In this document: positions 23,501 through 34,197 of the stretch, piece by piece
How the letters are laid out: every line of letters starts with the position of its first letter
How positions within the stretch are numbered: position 1 is the stretch's first letter
Source of the DNA: Crocodylus rhombifer
Taxonomy: Eukaryota > Chordata > Crocodylia > Crocodylidae
Direction: 5' to 3'
NCBI GenBank assembly: GCA_038503035.1
Contig: JAVSML010020405.1
Coordinates: forward strand, 62,001-126,000
DNA length: 64,000 nt
The notes under the pieces: model-generated
The model's input: the letters and a program-made list of their open reading frames with translations, nothing else
Told to the model about the DNA's origin: nothing
The model's database searches: none
Program-made: the position numbers and the translations under genes

Positions 23501-26500
23501 ACAAGGTCTAGAGAACTTTGGGTCTGCTTTCAAACCAAGCCCTGTTTATACTAGGAATTACGAGTGAGAGAGGTGCAGGTCTTATGCTTCATAAATGAAA
23601 GCATGGTCTGAAAATCTGGACCCTTCCCAGTGCCTCTACAGCACATTGTAATCTCTCTTCTGCAGAGAAAATAATAAGCCTTCAGCTTTAGTTTTCCTGT
23701 TTCCCATTGATCTGTAGGAAAAACATGGTGTTTAAACCTCCTAAGTGTTTCAACTGGATGTTACAATAACATAGGCATACAGACCCACGATCAAGAAGGG
23801 CCTGTTGCCTCTGTTCTCAACGGTCTTTGTTGTCCTTCATGCTAATGTTTTGCACTTTTTCCTACAGCCAGTGCTGTGAAGCTGAACAAACAACAAACAG
23901 ATATTGCTGTGAATTGGGCAGGAGGCCTTCACCATGCTAAGAAATCAGAGGCTTCTGGTTTCTGTTATGTCAACGATATCGTCTTAGCCATCTTGGAACT
24001 GCTAAAGTATGTGTGATACTTCTTACCCTTTTTGTGTCTGTTCTGCTGTGGTTTCTTTGGGCTTTAGCGTTTTTTTTTTCCTCACTTAGCTCATTTCTAT
24101 TGCTTTGTTAGCTGTGTATGTTCTGGGAAGGGCTTATTCAGGTATCTTCAGAGACGTGATGCCTTCTTTTCAGCCAGAGTTGTCATAATTATGGTATTAT
24201 GCAGTAGGAAAGAGTCCTGGGCCACTCTGATATTGCTATTGGGTGCTGCTTTTCCACAAAAGTGGCACTCCTGTAATTTGTGTCCTCTTTGTTACAACTG
24301 ACACCTTCTGGCTCCAAACAGCTCTAAAAAAAGAGGCTTGGAAGTGAAACACACAGTCCATTGGTTGAGTCTGAGTAAATGGAGTTGACTTCAAACATCA
24401 GTTGCAGCAGCAAAAGCCACTTTCTGGGGTTTTTTTTGGTTCTGTTCTGCTGTCATCTGGTTCAAGGTGCTACTTCAAGCTCCAGATCTCTTGCTTTGAG
24501 ACTCCAGAGAGACAGCAAGCTGGCATTGGTACAGCCTGGGGTTTAACACCAAGTTTGTTTGCTGTCCTCTGATTTTGCTCTGTTGGTGAAGGCTGTTTCT
24601 ATTTGGAAGAAATACAGCTTTTTGATTCCCTTCTGATCCTAGGTACCACCAGAGAGTGCTGTATATTGACATTGATATTCACCATGGAGATGGTGTGGAG
24701 GAGGCCTTTTATACCACAGATCGTGTCATGACCGTGTCCTTCCATAAATATGGAGAATACTTCCCAGGAACAGGGGACCTACGGGTGAGAATTAATGCTT
24801 TGCAGAAGCTTTCCTGGAATTTGAGCTGTTTTATCTATTCACTAATTTCACTAAAAACACTATTTTCCTTGTTTGCTTTTTAAATATGTTGTCCCCAGAT
24901 GGCAGCTTATGTTAACTGGAAATATGTATGAGACAACTGGCTTTGTTCTTGGAAGGGATGCTTTGTCCCTATGATCATTTCTGTTGCCTAGTTAGCTGTG
25001 TATCACATTGTCTTTGTGACTGATTATGCAGTAATGGTGCTCAGGCAGTAGTTATGCTACAGCTTTGTAGTTTGATTATGCTCAGAAAAGAGACTCTGAG
25101 CATGGTATCTTGGTGTCCCTACTTTTTTTCTTTTCTTTTCCTATAGACCCAGAGTGACATGCAGGGCATCTAGCATCTTGTGTGCATCTCCTGTCACAGC
25201 AGGATGCTTTTGCTGTGGCTTCCTGAAATTGAACTTCTCATGACATCAAAGTGCATTGAATAGAGGGTCTTTGCTTGTGGACCCTCGAAGAATTTGCCAT
25301 AATCTAGTAATTGGGTCCCAGTGTAAGGCTTATCTGCTTGGACTCCTTTTTTTTAAATGAACCCTTCAGTAAAACCCAAGGTCTATATGACTTGCACATC
25401 AAACTCATTGACTCCTAGTTGAATATTTGACTTAATGCTAAGGCATTGGGCATCAGCTGTATAATAGAATACCAAGATGCTGTGTTACTCAGTTTCCTGA
25501 TTGTAGTCTCATGTTGCTTTCCATGGTAGGATTAATGAACTGAGTGTTGTGGGCCAAATGCATCCATTTAAGCCAGGACTGCATCTTTGTTGCAATCAGC
25601 AGACCCCATCCTCTTACGCCAAGACAGAATTTGTCACCAAGTGTCTCGGCTTGGATTCTGAAAACCCTGGTGGACTCTCCAACTTCCCTTTTTCAAGTTG
25701 GCATATGGTGTGTGTATTGGGGTTTGGTCTCTGGTGACACTTTGCTCTTTCCTATTGTTCATTCTGTTAGGATATTGGTGCAGGCAAAGGCAAATATTAT
25801 GCTGTCAACTATCCCCTCCGGGACGGGATTGACGATGAGTCCTATGAGGCAATATTCAAGCCGGTAAGCCTCTTTCCTGAGTAAAGTCTCTGTGGGATGA
25901 TGCTTTGTAATGTCACATATTGATGACGAGGGGAGACCGTTCCGTACTGTAAGAGTTTCTAGAGTTCTATTTTTGCCGAGTGGTTGTGGTCATTCATGAG
26001 CAGAGTTTTGTCTGAAAGACCCCTGATGTTGCCTGCATGGGGTGGAGACTGACAGCTTCTAAAATGCTGGAGATATCTCCATATCAGCAGCTGACGTGGT
26101 TTTTGTGTTGCTGTGACATGGTCTCGTGGGAGGGTGTAACAATGGATTTCTTGTCCAGGTGATATCTAAAGTGATGGAGACGTTCCAGCCCAGTGCAGTT
26201 GCCCTGCAGTGTGGATCAGATTCTCTGTCAGGGGACAGGTTGGGCTGTTTTAATCTGACCATCAAAGGTAAGAAACTCTGTTTCTAAAACTGATCTTAAG
26301 GAAAGGTCAGACATGTAAAGTACAGTATCTGCTGGCACTTGCACGACTGATATAATCAGACTACATTGGAAAGCTTGCTGTCCCTCACCTCATGAAGCTA
26401 TTTCCTGTTCCATGTGCTGCAGGTCATGCCAAATGTGTGGAGTTCGTAAAGAGTTTTAATTTGCCCATGCTGATGTTAGGAGGAGGTGGCTACACAATCC

Positions 26501-29500
26501 GCAATGTGGCTAGATGCTGGACCTATGAGACCGCCGTAGCTTTGGACACTGAAATTCCAAATGGTAAGGCTGGTGATGTCTTGTAGCAGAGATCAGGGAA
26601 GCTCAATTGCTATGAGCAGGTGTGGGAGATCTGTAAAACAGCCCAAGACATTTCACTAGCTGCAAAATTCTGCTGTGGAAGTCTTTTCTGACTCTGAACT
26701 GCTGTTGCTTGTTTACGAGTCCTATTCTAGTTCTCCCCCACAGAACAAAATACCCAGTGCTATGTCACTGAAATGAGTGGGTCTTCCACTGAAATCTATT
26801 GTGAGCACTTCACAGAGTTTGGTCCCACTGTTCCTCCCAAAGCAAGTGGTTGGTTGGTTGGTTTTTTTTGGGGGGGGGTTGTTGTTTTTTTTCTATTGCC
26901 TACAAGTGCAAGTGGGGTTTGAATAGTTCCTGGACCTGTATTGAAAATCAGTGTATCTCCTGGTTTTAATCCCCATACAGAGCTTCCGTATAATGACTAT
27001 TTTGAATACTTTGGACCAGACTTTAAACTTCACATCAGTCCTTCAAATATGACCAATCAGAACACCAATGAGTATCTTGAGAAGATTAAGTAAGTGCTTG
27101 TATCTGCGAGCTACATCAATTCCATTACACTTGGGGCTTGTTTTTGTGAGTGACTGTTCTTACATAGGCTGTTCTTGTCTGCTCTGGTTGTAGGCAGCGT
27201 CTCTTTGAGAACTTACGGATGCTTCCTCATGCCCCTGGTGTCCAGATGCAGCCAATTCCTGAGGATGCTGTTCAGGAAGATAGTGGAGATGAAGATGAAG
27301 AAGATCCTGACAAACGCATTTCAAGTAGGTGTCTGCCTGTAGGTATGAGTTGGCTTGTCTGATTGTAAATCAGGCTGCTGTAAGCTGAACGGGATTAGAG
27401 AGGTCATAACAAGTACAGTCTTTGGGTTGAACCATAATATTTATAAAAGAAATGCATGACTTACCTTGACCTTTATCCTTCTGTTTGAGTAATTTGGTTG
27501 TGCTCCTTTTGTTTGATTTGTCATCAAACAAGTATGCAGCGGTAGGAGGTATCCCCTGCATTGGTGGAGAGGTACTGCTGCCAGATAACTTTCACAATGA
27601 ATGCATCTTGATTTTAATATTGGAGTTCAGACAATGCCAGTGCCTCCATATGGTGAACAGCTGTGACAAGCTGCCTGCAGTTGGAGTCTAAAATTTTGGT
27701 GGATAACATCTTTTAATGGACCAGCTGCATGACTGGGATAGACAAGCTTTGAGCTATCGTGGTACCCTTTCTTGGATCTCTGGAAGAGAAGCAGCTGGAA
27801 TGTCACATTCTGATTCAAGAAGTTGCCAATTAAGAGTGAAATCACCATCTTGTATATCCTGACAATCTAATGTCCTTTGTACCTGGTAGTCCTATTTTCT
27901 CATTGTAAAAGTTTAGTTAACCTGATCCTTTTGGCAGGTCTAGTCATCCTGCTGTAAACCTCATCCAAAGCCTGTCGGTTGGTTATCGCATCCTGATGCT
28001 GGCAGATGGAAATGATTGGCATAAGGTGTGACACTGGTAGTCATGTTATTGTTAAGTTTCTTGGCGTGGCGGAGCATTCCACATGTGACTGTATCCATAA
28101 ATGTGTAATGCTTTGCAGTCCCTGAGCTCTGGCGTGTTTGATGTAGCTTCTGCCTCTTTGTTCTCAGTCCGCAATTCTGACAAGAGAATAGCCTGTGATG
28201 AAGAATTCTCAGATTCTGAAGATGAAGGAGAAGGTGGTCGCAAAAATGTTGCCAACTATAAGAAAGCCAAGCGTGCAAAAACAGAAGAGGATAAAGAGGA
28301 GGAGGAGAAAAAAGGTAGGCGTAATATGGAAACTCAGTATATTGAGCCTCTTTGGGGTTGCCAGGCCAGCTGTCTGTGACAGGAATGTATGTGGGGAGCA
28401 ACATTTCACTCTTCATCACAGGGTTCTGTTTCTGTGATTTGCCTTTTTATAGGTTCCCCCAGTTCTTGATGGGTTAAGTTTTAGGGTGTGGGGGTATATG
28501 TGCTGACATCCTTATTGGTTTCACTGGGAATATTAATAGCTGCTAGAGGTGGACCTGGCTTCAGGGGAAACTCACAGCAAATAGAAGGTCATCACAACAA
28601 ACTCCAGCAACTTGCAGCATAGGCTGGGGTGTGGTCCATGAGTGCCCAGTTTTTCCAAGGCTGGAGAAGTTGTTTGTTTGTTTGTTTGTTTGTTTGTTTG
28701 TTTTTTGGGGGGGTGGGGGGGGACACACACGACTCTTTATTTGAGTTTACAAAGGTTAACTCTGGTCTAGCAAATTTAAAGCGTACCCTTGCCTCAGCGT
28801 CTTGCTTATCACTACAAGAATAAAACATTATTTAAGTTTTGAGACAATGTCCTTAAACACTTCTTTGCCATTTTTGTCACTATTCTGGTACAGCAGTTTT
28901 AGTGACAAATAATCATCACCTTTGCTAAAGCTTTGACATGAGATTTTTTTAAGATTTGGTGGGGGGGAGGAAATGCATGTGTGAATATGAACATCCTGGT
29001 TTTCCTGTTTCCTTGAGGTAAGAGGCTCTGTGACTCTAAACTCCTTGAAAATACCACCTATTCTCAGGTGTCTGCCCCAGTTCCCATTACAGTGGTGCAT
29101 TGCAATAACATTTTCTTAGAATGTCTTTCATTGAGAAGGCACTGGTAATGCTTTTCATTGACATCATGGGGGTGATTCTCTGAACTCTACCTTTTTAACA
29201 GGCCACGTGTCAGTAAATGCAGCCTGAGTCACAAAAAATGAATGACATAATTGTTGCAGCCTTCAAAACAGCTACCCAAAAGTTACAATCTTGAGCTTCT
29301 TGTGATCTGGTATAATAAAATAAGTTACCAGTCTGGTAAAGTCTGTATCCTTCGTTACTGTCTGCTTCTTTACTGGTCTTTTTATATTTATTTTGTTTCT
29401 GGGGCAACTCCTATATTCACAACAAATCCTAGTGACTAATTGAAGGCCAGTTGAAGACGGTTTCAAGGATACAGAAGTGGCTAAAAGCAGGTTAATGGCC

Positions 29501-30283
29501 AATACCATGACTTCATGTGATGTGCTTGGCCCCTTTCTTAAACTGGACCTGGCTGTTTCCAAACTTTGTCAACCGCAAGCAGATTATCTGGTGCTATTTG
29601 GATTCTCTTTTCTGCTGTAACTCTGAAAGTGATTTCCTCACCAGTGATCTTGTTTTCTTGCAGTCAGAGCTTCTGACTGGTATCCATTTTGACTTGCTGG
29701 GCTGATGCCTGGTTGGTGTCTCCCTGCCACTTTGTTATGTAGAATTTCTCTTTCCTAGATGAGAAAGAAGAGGAGAAAACAAAAGAGGAGAAAGCGGAAC
29801 CTAAAGGGTGAGATCCATTTGTCTGAACAGTAGTGAAGCTGCCTTGTTTGTACTTGTGCATTTCTGTTCCCCACTTTGGGTTGCAGCATGACTTAATGGT
29901 TAGAGAAGGGTCATGGGAACTGGGATGGATGGAACCAATACCATTACTTTGTCAAAAGTTCCCTGTGAGGTTCAGTTTTTCTATCTTACCTGTTCGTTAA
30001 AGACGGTACCAGATTCATTTTGGAACTAGCACTTTGAGATCCTTAGATGAGACGTGTTAGATAAATATGAAATAATTTTTTTAGGCAATGGTTTTAAAAC
30101 TCAAGGGTATGTATGTGTAAGATAGAGATGGGTATTAGAGCATGATAAGCTTCTTGGGACAGGACCTATGGGTGAAAGCTTTTAGTACGTTGCTGTAGCT
30201 TGTTTTTTGTCTCAATTGCTTGTTTAACTTACACTCTCCATTCTTGGTTCTACAGGGTAAAGGAAGAGACTAAATCAGCCTAA
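14476..30283 (+). CDS. HDAC1: HDAC1, class I histone deacetylase (complete, 14 coding exons)
   Basis: HDAC1 is the zinc-dependent lysine deacetylase of the Sin3, NuRD and CoREST co-repressor complexes in the nucleus. Exons are 14476-14524, 18559-18671, 19122-19239, 22517-22591, 23868-24006, 24643-24784, 25771-25863, 26159-26267, 26423-26563, 26981-27089, 27194-27324, 28168-28314, 29759-29807 and 30256-30283. They sum to 1443 bp, 480 residues plus stop. Visible catalytic parts are the paired histidines in GGLHHAKK, the zinc ligands in DIDIHHGDG and [10 protein letters not shown], and the transition-state tyrosine in GGGGYTIRN. The acidic tail holds the CK2-type serines in EEFSDSEDE and a basic KKAKRAK nuclear signal. 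Start [17 protein letters not shown] and tail [10 protein letters not shown] resemble bird HDAC1 and exclude HDAC2. Confidence 0.98.
14555..15075 (+). repeat. G-rich degenerate minisatellite in HDAC1 intron 1
   Basis: A unit of roughly 50-65 bp recurs, built from a G6-8 run, a GGCACTGAGG or GGCATTGAGG box, GAGGGCCCT and GGTGCCTGGCT. Copies are visible at about 14610, 14770, 14830, 14880, 14920, 14955 and 15000, strongly diverged. Dense G-runs lie on the coding strand just after the first exon. Confidence 0.7.
15735..15930 (-). mobile_element. CR1-like LINE fragment, second copy
   Basis: It shares CACCCTAGTTATTAAC, CATTGAAGG and the TGGGCTTAGGCCCAC-like segment with the element at 21594-22290, in the same orientation. 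Divergence is high. It is probably the 3' part of an antisense CR1. Confidence 0.6.
18559..18671 (+). CDS. HDAC1: HDAC1 exon 2
   Basis: Encodes [38 protein letters not shown]. This is the N-terminal start of the deacetylase fold. It aligns to HDAC1/2 without gaps. Confidence 0.98.
18672..19121 (+). other. HDAC1: HDAC1 intron 2
   Basis: A 450-bp intron, GTAAGT to GTCTGTTACAG. Nothing recognised inside. Confidence 0.8.
19122..19239 (+). CDS. HDAC1: HDAC1 exon 3
   Basis: Encodes [20 protein letters not shown] and [19 protein letters not shown]. The last base joins exon 4 to make a phenylalanine codon. Confidence 0.98.
19240..22516 (+). other. HDAC1: HDAC1 intron 3 (3.3 kb)
   Basis: An antisense CR1 remnant fills 21594-22290, and a short CTTT-rich tract lies at about 21070-21110. 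The remainder shows no recognised element. The acceptor is TTTTTTCAAG, an AAG rather than CAG or TAG, which the frame and protein require. Confidence 0.75.
21594..22290 (-). mobile_element. CR1-type LINE remnant (antisense 3' part)
   Basis: It opens with GAAACATAAGAACATAAGG, then a CTGAGTTAGGCCAGTGGTCC segment, and ends with TCCCCTCAGTCCTCTTTCC and CAAACTGAATAG. These words are typical of antisense CR1 3' regions in turtles and crocodilians. A middle block near 21670-21830 is shared with 15735-15930. Confidence 0.75.
22517..22591 (+). CDS. HDAC1: HDAC1 exon 4
   Basis: Encodes [20 protein letters not shown] and GGSV. Human HDAC1 has STGG where this copy has SAGG, as in birds. Confidence 0.97.
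22592..23867 (+). other. HDAC1: HDAC1 intron 4 (1.3 kb)
   Basis: The intron carries an interspersed repeat at 23086-23210. No other element was recognised. Confidence 0.75.
23086..23210 (+). repeat. Interspersed repeat, family B (copy 1)
   Basis: Diagnostic words are CCTGAAGAAGGGTGACTG, CTGAAAGCTTGCTATGAAC and GATCCAATAAAAGATATCAC. The family recurs in antisense at 27691-27790, 37695-37755 and 50680-50785, with an end fragment at 47043-47080. It is a common amniote interspersed repeat that may belong to a Penelope-like or SINE class; I cannot assign it. Confidence 0.65.
23868..24006 (+). CDS. HDAC1: HDAC1 exon 5: catalytic histidine pair
   Basis: Encodes [38 protein letters not shown] and VLAILELLK. 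The two histidines form the charge-relay pair of the active site. Confidence 0.98.
24007..24642 (+). other. HDAC1: HDAC1 intron 5
   Basis: The segment 24091-24119 closely matches 24975-25003 in intron 6. Otherwise nothing was recognised. Acceptor TCTGATCCTAG. Confidence 0.75.
24643..24784 (+). CDS. HDAC1: HDAC1 exon 6: zinc-ligand DIDIHHGDG
   Basis: Encodes [40 protein letters not shown] and PGTGDLR. The Asp and His of DIDIHHGDG bind the catalytic zinc. Confidence 0.98.
24785..25770 (+). other. HDAC1: HDAC1 intron 6 (1.0 kb)
   Basis: It carries the short match to intron 5 at 24975-25003 and T-rich stretches. No other element was recognised. Confidence 0.75.
25771..25863 (+). CDS. HDAC1: HDAC1 exon 7
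   Basis: Encodes [20 protein letters not shown] and [22 protein letters not shown] is the inositol-phosphate and co-repressor contact region of class I HDACs. Confidence 0.98.
26159..26267 (+). CDS. HDAC1: HDAC1 exon 8: zinc-ligand QCGSD
   Basis: Encodes [20 protein letters not shown] and [16 protein letters not shown]. The aspartate of CGSD is the third zinc ligand. Confidence 0.98.
26423..26563 (+). CDS. HDAC1: HDAC1 exon 9: catalytic tyrosine loop
   Basis: Encodes [40 protein letters not shown] and DTEIPN. The GGGGYTIRN tyrosine stabilises the transition state. Confidence 0.98.
26564..26980 (+). other. HDAC1: HDAC1 intron 9
   Basis: A 417-bp intron with a GGTT/T/G-rich stretch near 26846-26895. 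No other element was recognised. Confidence 0.75.
26981..27089 (+). CDS. HDAC1: HDAC1 exon 10
   Basis: Encodes [20 protein letters not shown] and [17 protein letters not shown], near the end of the catalytic domain. Confidence 0.98.
27194..27324 (+). CDS. HDAC1: HDAC1 exon 11
   Basis: Encodes [40 protein letters not shown] and [18 protein letters not shown] resembles the bird sequence more than the mammalian one. Confidence 0.97.
27325..28167 (+). other. HDAC1: HDAC1 intron 11
   Basis: It holds a family B repeat in antisense at 27691-27790. No other element was recognised. Confidence 0.75.
27691..27790 (-). repeat. Interspersed repeat, family B (copy 2, antisense)
   Basis: Read on the minus strand, it contains AAAGGGTACCACGATAGC, CTCAAAGCTTGTC and GGTCCATTAAAAGATGTTAT. 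These align with the GAAGGGT, GAAAGCTTGCT and CCAATAAAAGATATCA words at 23086. Confidence 0.55.
28168..28314 (+). CDS. HDAC1: HDAC1 exon 12: acidic, phosphorylated tail and NLS
   Basis: Encodes [40 protein letters not shown] and a glutamate/lysine run. FSDSEDE contains the two CK2-type serines and KKAKRAK is the nuclear signal. Confidence 0.97.
28315..29758 (+). other. HDAC1: HDAC1 intron 12 (1.4 kb)
   Basis: It contains a (TTTG)n microsatellite at about 28670-28710 followed by a T and G run. No other element was recognised. Confidence 0.75.
28670..28722 (+). repeat. (TTTG)n microsatellite with T and G run
   Basis: About eight TTTG/GTTT units run directly into TTTTTT and a long G-rich run (GGGGGGGTGGGGGGGG). 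Confidence 0.9.
29759..29807 (+). CDS. HDAC1: HDAC1 exon 13
   Basis: A 49-bp exon encoding [16 protein letters not shown], part of the charged tail. Family alignment and phase support it. Confidence 0.95.
29808..30255 (+). other. HDAC1: HDAC1 intron 13
   Basis: A 448-bp intron, GTGAGA to GGTTCTACAG. Nothing recognised inside. Confidence 0.8.
30256..30283 (+). CDS. HDAC1: HDAC1 exon 14, terminal coding exon
   Basis: Only 28 coding bases: GVKEETKSA and TAA at 30281-30283. The bird protein ends KGVKEETKST or similar, which supports this end. Confidence 0.95.
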
Positions 30284-31925
30284 GATGACTGCAACTGGAC
30301 AATACCTGTCAGTACATAGTTATCATAGGTTAGCTCTTCTGGTTGCCTCCCATTCCATAGGATTTATATTTTATATATGTTTCTGTATATATTTCTATAT
30401 AAATATATAAATGACTTAAGAACTGTAAATTATTCCTCGCTGCACTCCGCTGAGAGCAGATGGGGAGGATTCTGCGGAGTAGACAGACCTGCACTGCCCA
30501 GAACTGGCAACTGGGAAGTTTTGCTCTTGCCTTCCACTGCCTCCTTGGTGTGTCTTTTGAAAAATCACTTTCCTTCCCTTACAGTTTCTTTTAAGATAAC
30601 AGTCTTCTGGAGAATAATAATTTAAGTAGAAGTAGTATCTGAATTTCAGGTTGGGTGGAAATATGGCCATGAAACTTTGTGGGAGATTTTGAATTCCCAA
30701 ACTACACCTGTGAGAGACTGCTCCATAGAGCCCATCTGATTTTTGCCATGGCAAGTAACTGCAAGCTGGTGCCACTTCTCAGGGTCAAATAGTGCAGTTC
30801 TTGAAAAGAGTTGGCTACCTACCTGCAGCAAATTTTGTTGAAGGAGTTGAAGCAGCTGAAAAGTAAATCTGTAAAGCTCTCTGGTGCATCAGCTCAAGAG
30901 CCTTACTGGTACAGATCTGGAGAGTCCAGAACGAAAATCACCTTAAGTCTGTTAAGATTTTTTTTCCAAGTGGATACTTCCAAGTCAAATTAGTGTGGCA
31001 GCATTATGCATCTTAAATGAGAGGAGGGCTCTAAAGAACACTTTTAATTTCTTTTACCTAAATCCTTGTATGTGGAGGAAATGTTACTGTCCCTTACTGT
31101 CCTGCTTAGGTCTCCCTGCTCTTTTCCCAATCAGCTACACGTGCATGTATAGCATGTATTCTGAGTGGTGAATGTTGGCTGAAACCACCTCAGAAATTCC
31201 CATGTCATCCAAACCAAATTTGAACAGAGCCTGCCTGAAGCCTCTCCTCAGTGTTGCCACTCACTGAAATTTCTCACCTGCTGTGAAGCACAAATGATTT
31301 TTTAAATTGGACCTTTCTTCTTGCTGTCTTGGCCAATAATTTTGGAGAACCCTTTGAATCTGCAGTCTGGAGCTACTGTTTTTGTAGTAGAACAGCAGAT
31401 AGGGCTTTGTATCTTTTTTTTTCACTTTTTTCTACCCCCTCTCCCCCCAGGGTTTCTTGAGCACAGGACTGGTCTTTACCTCATATCTCACTAATTACAA
31501 CTGATCATTGGATGAGCTTTCTGTGAAATGCTTCACTGAGCTCCAGCCGTGCAGAAGTTTTGCAGACAGTTTTGACTCGCTGCTCTCCTTACTCAGGGGG
31601 ATACTTCTGTCCACAAGAGGATCTGTACCTCCCACAGAGCGCTGCTGATAGTTTCAACTCTTAATAATGCTGCTAACTTAACACAGGTTATTTTTTAAAT
31701 GTTTTATTTTTTTAAGTACTTTTTTTTCCCCCTTTCCACCGTGAGTTTTTAGTCTCTTGAATCGGAGTGATGTGCAGCTTCTCCTGCTCCTCAGTGTTTG
31801 TATGCAAAGTGAGAGGGATCAGTGTATCTGTGTGTCTGGGAGAAAAATATGTTGTGGTTTTTTAAAGATGCTTTTATTTTGAATTTTGAAAATCTTTGTA
31901 ATAAAACTGGTACATTTCTATATTG
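30284..31925 (+). other. HDAC1: HDAC1 3' UTR
   Basis: T-rich sequence runs from the stop codon to AATAAA at 31900-31905 in the context TTTGTAATAAAACTGG. A further AATAAA at 32847 could give a longer form. An AT-rich block at 30365-30415 contains several TATAT and ATATA words. Confidence 0.7.
31900..31905 (+). terminator. HDAC1: HDAC1 polyadenylation signal AATAAA
   Basis: The first canonical AATAAA after the HDAC1 stop, about 1.6 kb downstream and followed by a T/G-rich stretch. Confidence 0.75.
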
Positions 31926-34191
31926 GTGTGAATTTACCCTTTTGCGGCGAGGAGAAATATGAGAAGAGGGAATCTGTTCTGTCTTTACTCTTGAAAAATA
32001 GTGGAGTAAATCATTAGTGACAAGTTTAATAGATCACTGTTAAGAAATGGAAATTAGAGGCTTTTGACAAGATTGTTTATGCTTTTAGCATATTCTCTAC
32101 CTTGATCTTTAAGGGCAAATGGAAGCTCTGGCTTCAGCTTGTTCACTAAAGCTTGTAGCATGCTGAACTTCCTGTGACCTGCACTTAACATAGCCCTACT
32201 TTTTGCTCCTTTTCCCCTTCACTGATGGTCTGGCACTTTTTTTGTATGTGGCCTTTACCCAGTTACTTGTTTCTTCTAAATTAAAAATTCTCTTCCTCTC
32301 ACTCCTGCACAAAAGCTAGTTTGGGATGCCATTGATTTTTTTGCTTTTTTCCCCTTGCATTCTACGTCAAAGATGAGAGGTGTTTCTTCTCTGATCCCTT
32401 TAAACAGGAAATTACAGCTGTACTTTTATCTAGCAGTATCCTCATTACTGCTGGAGTTTGCAACTTGTTTTGGATTTCTTCTACAGGAGTGGAAGTAGAT
32501 GAAGTCCAGCTTGTTTAAAAAGTTGTTTTAAGTACTTCAGGAAGCAGACTGAAGCTAAGTGAGTGTCGTTTAATTCCACCTTCTCTTGGCATGGTCTGAA
32601 GCAGGGGAATGAATGGCATGGAAAGATTTCCTGGCTTAAGTCAATGATGATCATACAGTACAGTTAAGGAATGTAAGCATCTTAGAAAACCCTTTTTTAA
32701 GTTTAACTGGAGTTGGCTTCTGTGCCAGCATGTGAACCAAATTCTTAGATACCTTTTAGCTCTGCCTTTGTGACTGTGGCTTGATTACAGTCAGGGTCAT
32801 AAGCTACATTTTTTTTTTTGTCTTGAAAAGTATATGTGAGCGTATGAATAAAGCTTACTTTCATCAGCCTGCCAGACCATTCTCCCTCCCTCAGGTTCAG
32901 TCTTACTTAAAATGGCTCCTATATTGCAATATCTAGTTAACCCTATAGGAGTAGTTTGTGGTTGCACGTACTAGCCTGCTTCCCAACTGGATTAGGGCAA
33001 CTGCACAGACACTTAACAAGTCTTTGTAAGTTTAGTGTTGAAGAAACAGGTGTTTGTGATGGAATCACATGTAATGTAGATAAGCATTGGGTGAGGGCAT
33101 CTTTTGTCTGCTCTGAAGTACAAGGAATGACATTTATTCATCCACTGTTTACTGCTGGAAGACCATATGGCTTTAATAGCCAATATTAATAGCAGGTGGA
33201 GGGTAGGTAATTAGGAAACAAAGTACCTCTGAAAAGACTGAAGCTGTGTAGTTCCAAATATAGGAGTAAATACTGGCTTGCAGACAACAGTCCATCTTAA
33301 TGGAAAAACTGGAGTTTGTGGTTCCTTGTCAAGTAATTAAAGCTAGATTTCCCCCCCTGCCCTGCAGTTCCTCTGTGAGAGGGTGGCCTAGTCAGTCAAA
33401 ACAGGTAAGAGTTTAATCCATGACCGCTTTCAAAAGCAGGCCACAGAGCAACAGTGGTTATTGGCTCTTGTTCCAGACTTATTTGCTAGCGACGGCAGCT
33501 TTTAATGAGGTTGTAGGTTTAAAGGTAGACTTGCTCAATGTACTGCTCATGCCCTCCTTTTCTCATAGCTTGCTTGCTGCTGGAGAACAGTCTTCTACTT
33601 GAAGCAAGAGTTGGAGTAGAGGTAGCTGGGAGGAACTAGCAGCACTAAAGGATTAGTTTCACTGGGAAAAGCCTCACCTCTTATGATGATAGGCCCCGAG
33701 TAGTGCCACAACTCACCCATGCTAAAGGCTTTAGTGAGTGATTGAACTGAGCTAAAAAACAAAACATTCTGATACTCCAGATAAGTCTACCTCAGCAGAG
33801 GAATACTACAGGAGGCAAGGACCTCAGTTACCACCCATTAGTTGAAAGGTCCATTGCAATCTGTTTAGAGCCACACCAGTCTTGTTCAGAGAAGGGTCAT
33901 GATTCTTTTTTGGAGAAGATTATTCAGGATCCATGCAAAAGGAACTCAAGTATTGGACAGACACCTACAAAAGTATGTAATACCTTTAGGATATTTGGGG
34001 GGGGGGGGGCAGGCATAGAGTATATGAAAAGTCCTAGTCTCTAGATTTAGATCCATTCCACATCCATTAAGTAATCATGCAGTTCAGATAGTTACTACCC
34101 TGCAACAGCCATTGGGTTAAAGAAGCAATTACTACCCTTCAGTGGCTGGGACAAAGATGACTCACCAAGCTCACCCATAAAGGGGGCACCA
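31926..34191. other. Intergenic space between convergent HDAC1 and MARCKSL1
   Basis: AT-rich sequence with a candidate distal AATAAA (+) at 32847 and a G run at about 33998-34009. No gene or confidently named transposon was found. Confidence 0.7.
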
Positions 34192-34197
34192 TTTATT
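34192..34197 (-). terminator. MARCKSL1: MARCKSL1 polyadenylation signal (TTTATT on + strand)
   Basis: AATAAA on the minus strand, about 790 bp beyond the MARCKSL1 stop, close to the usual 3' UTR length. A T run (A run on the sense strand) lies just inside at 34230-34247. Confidence 0.6.
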
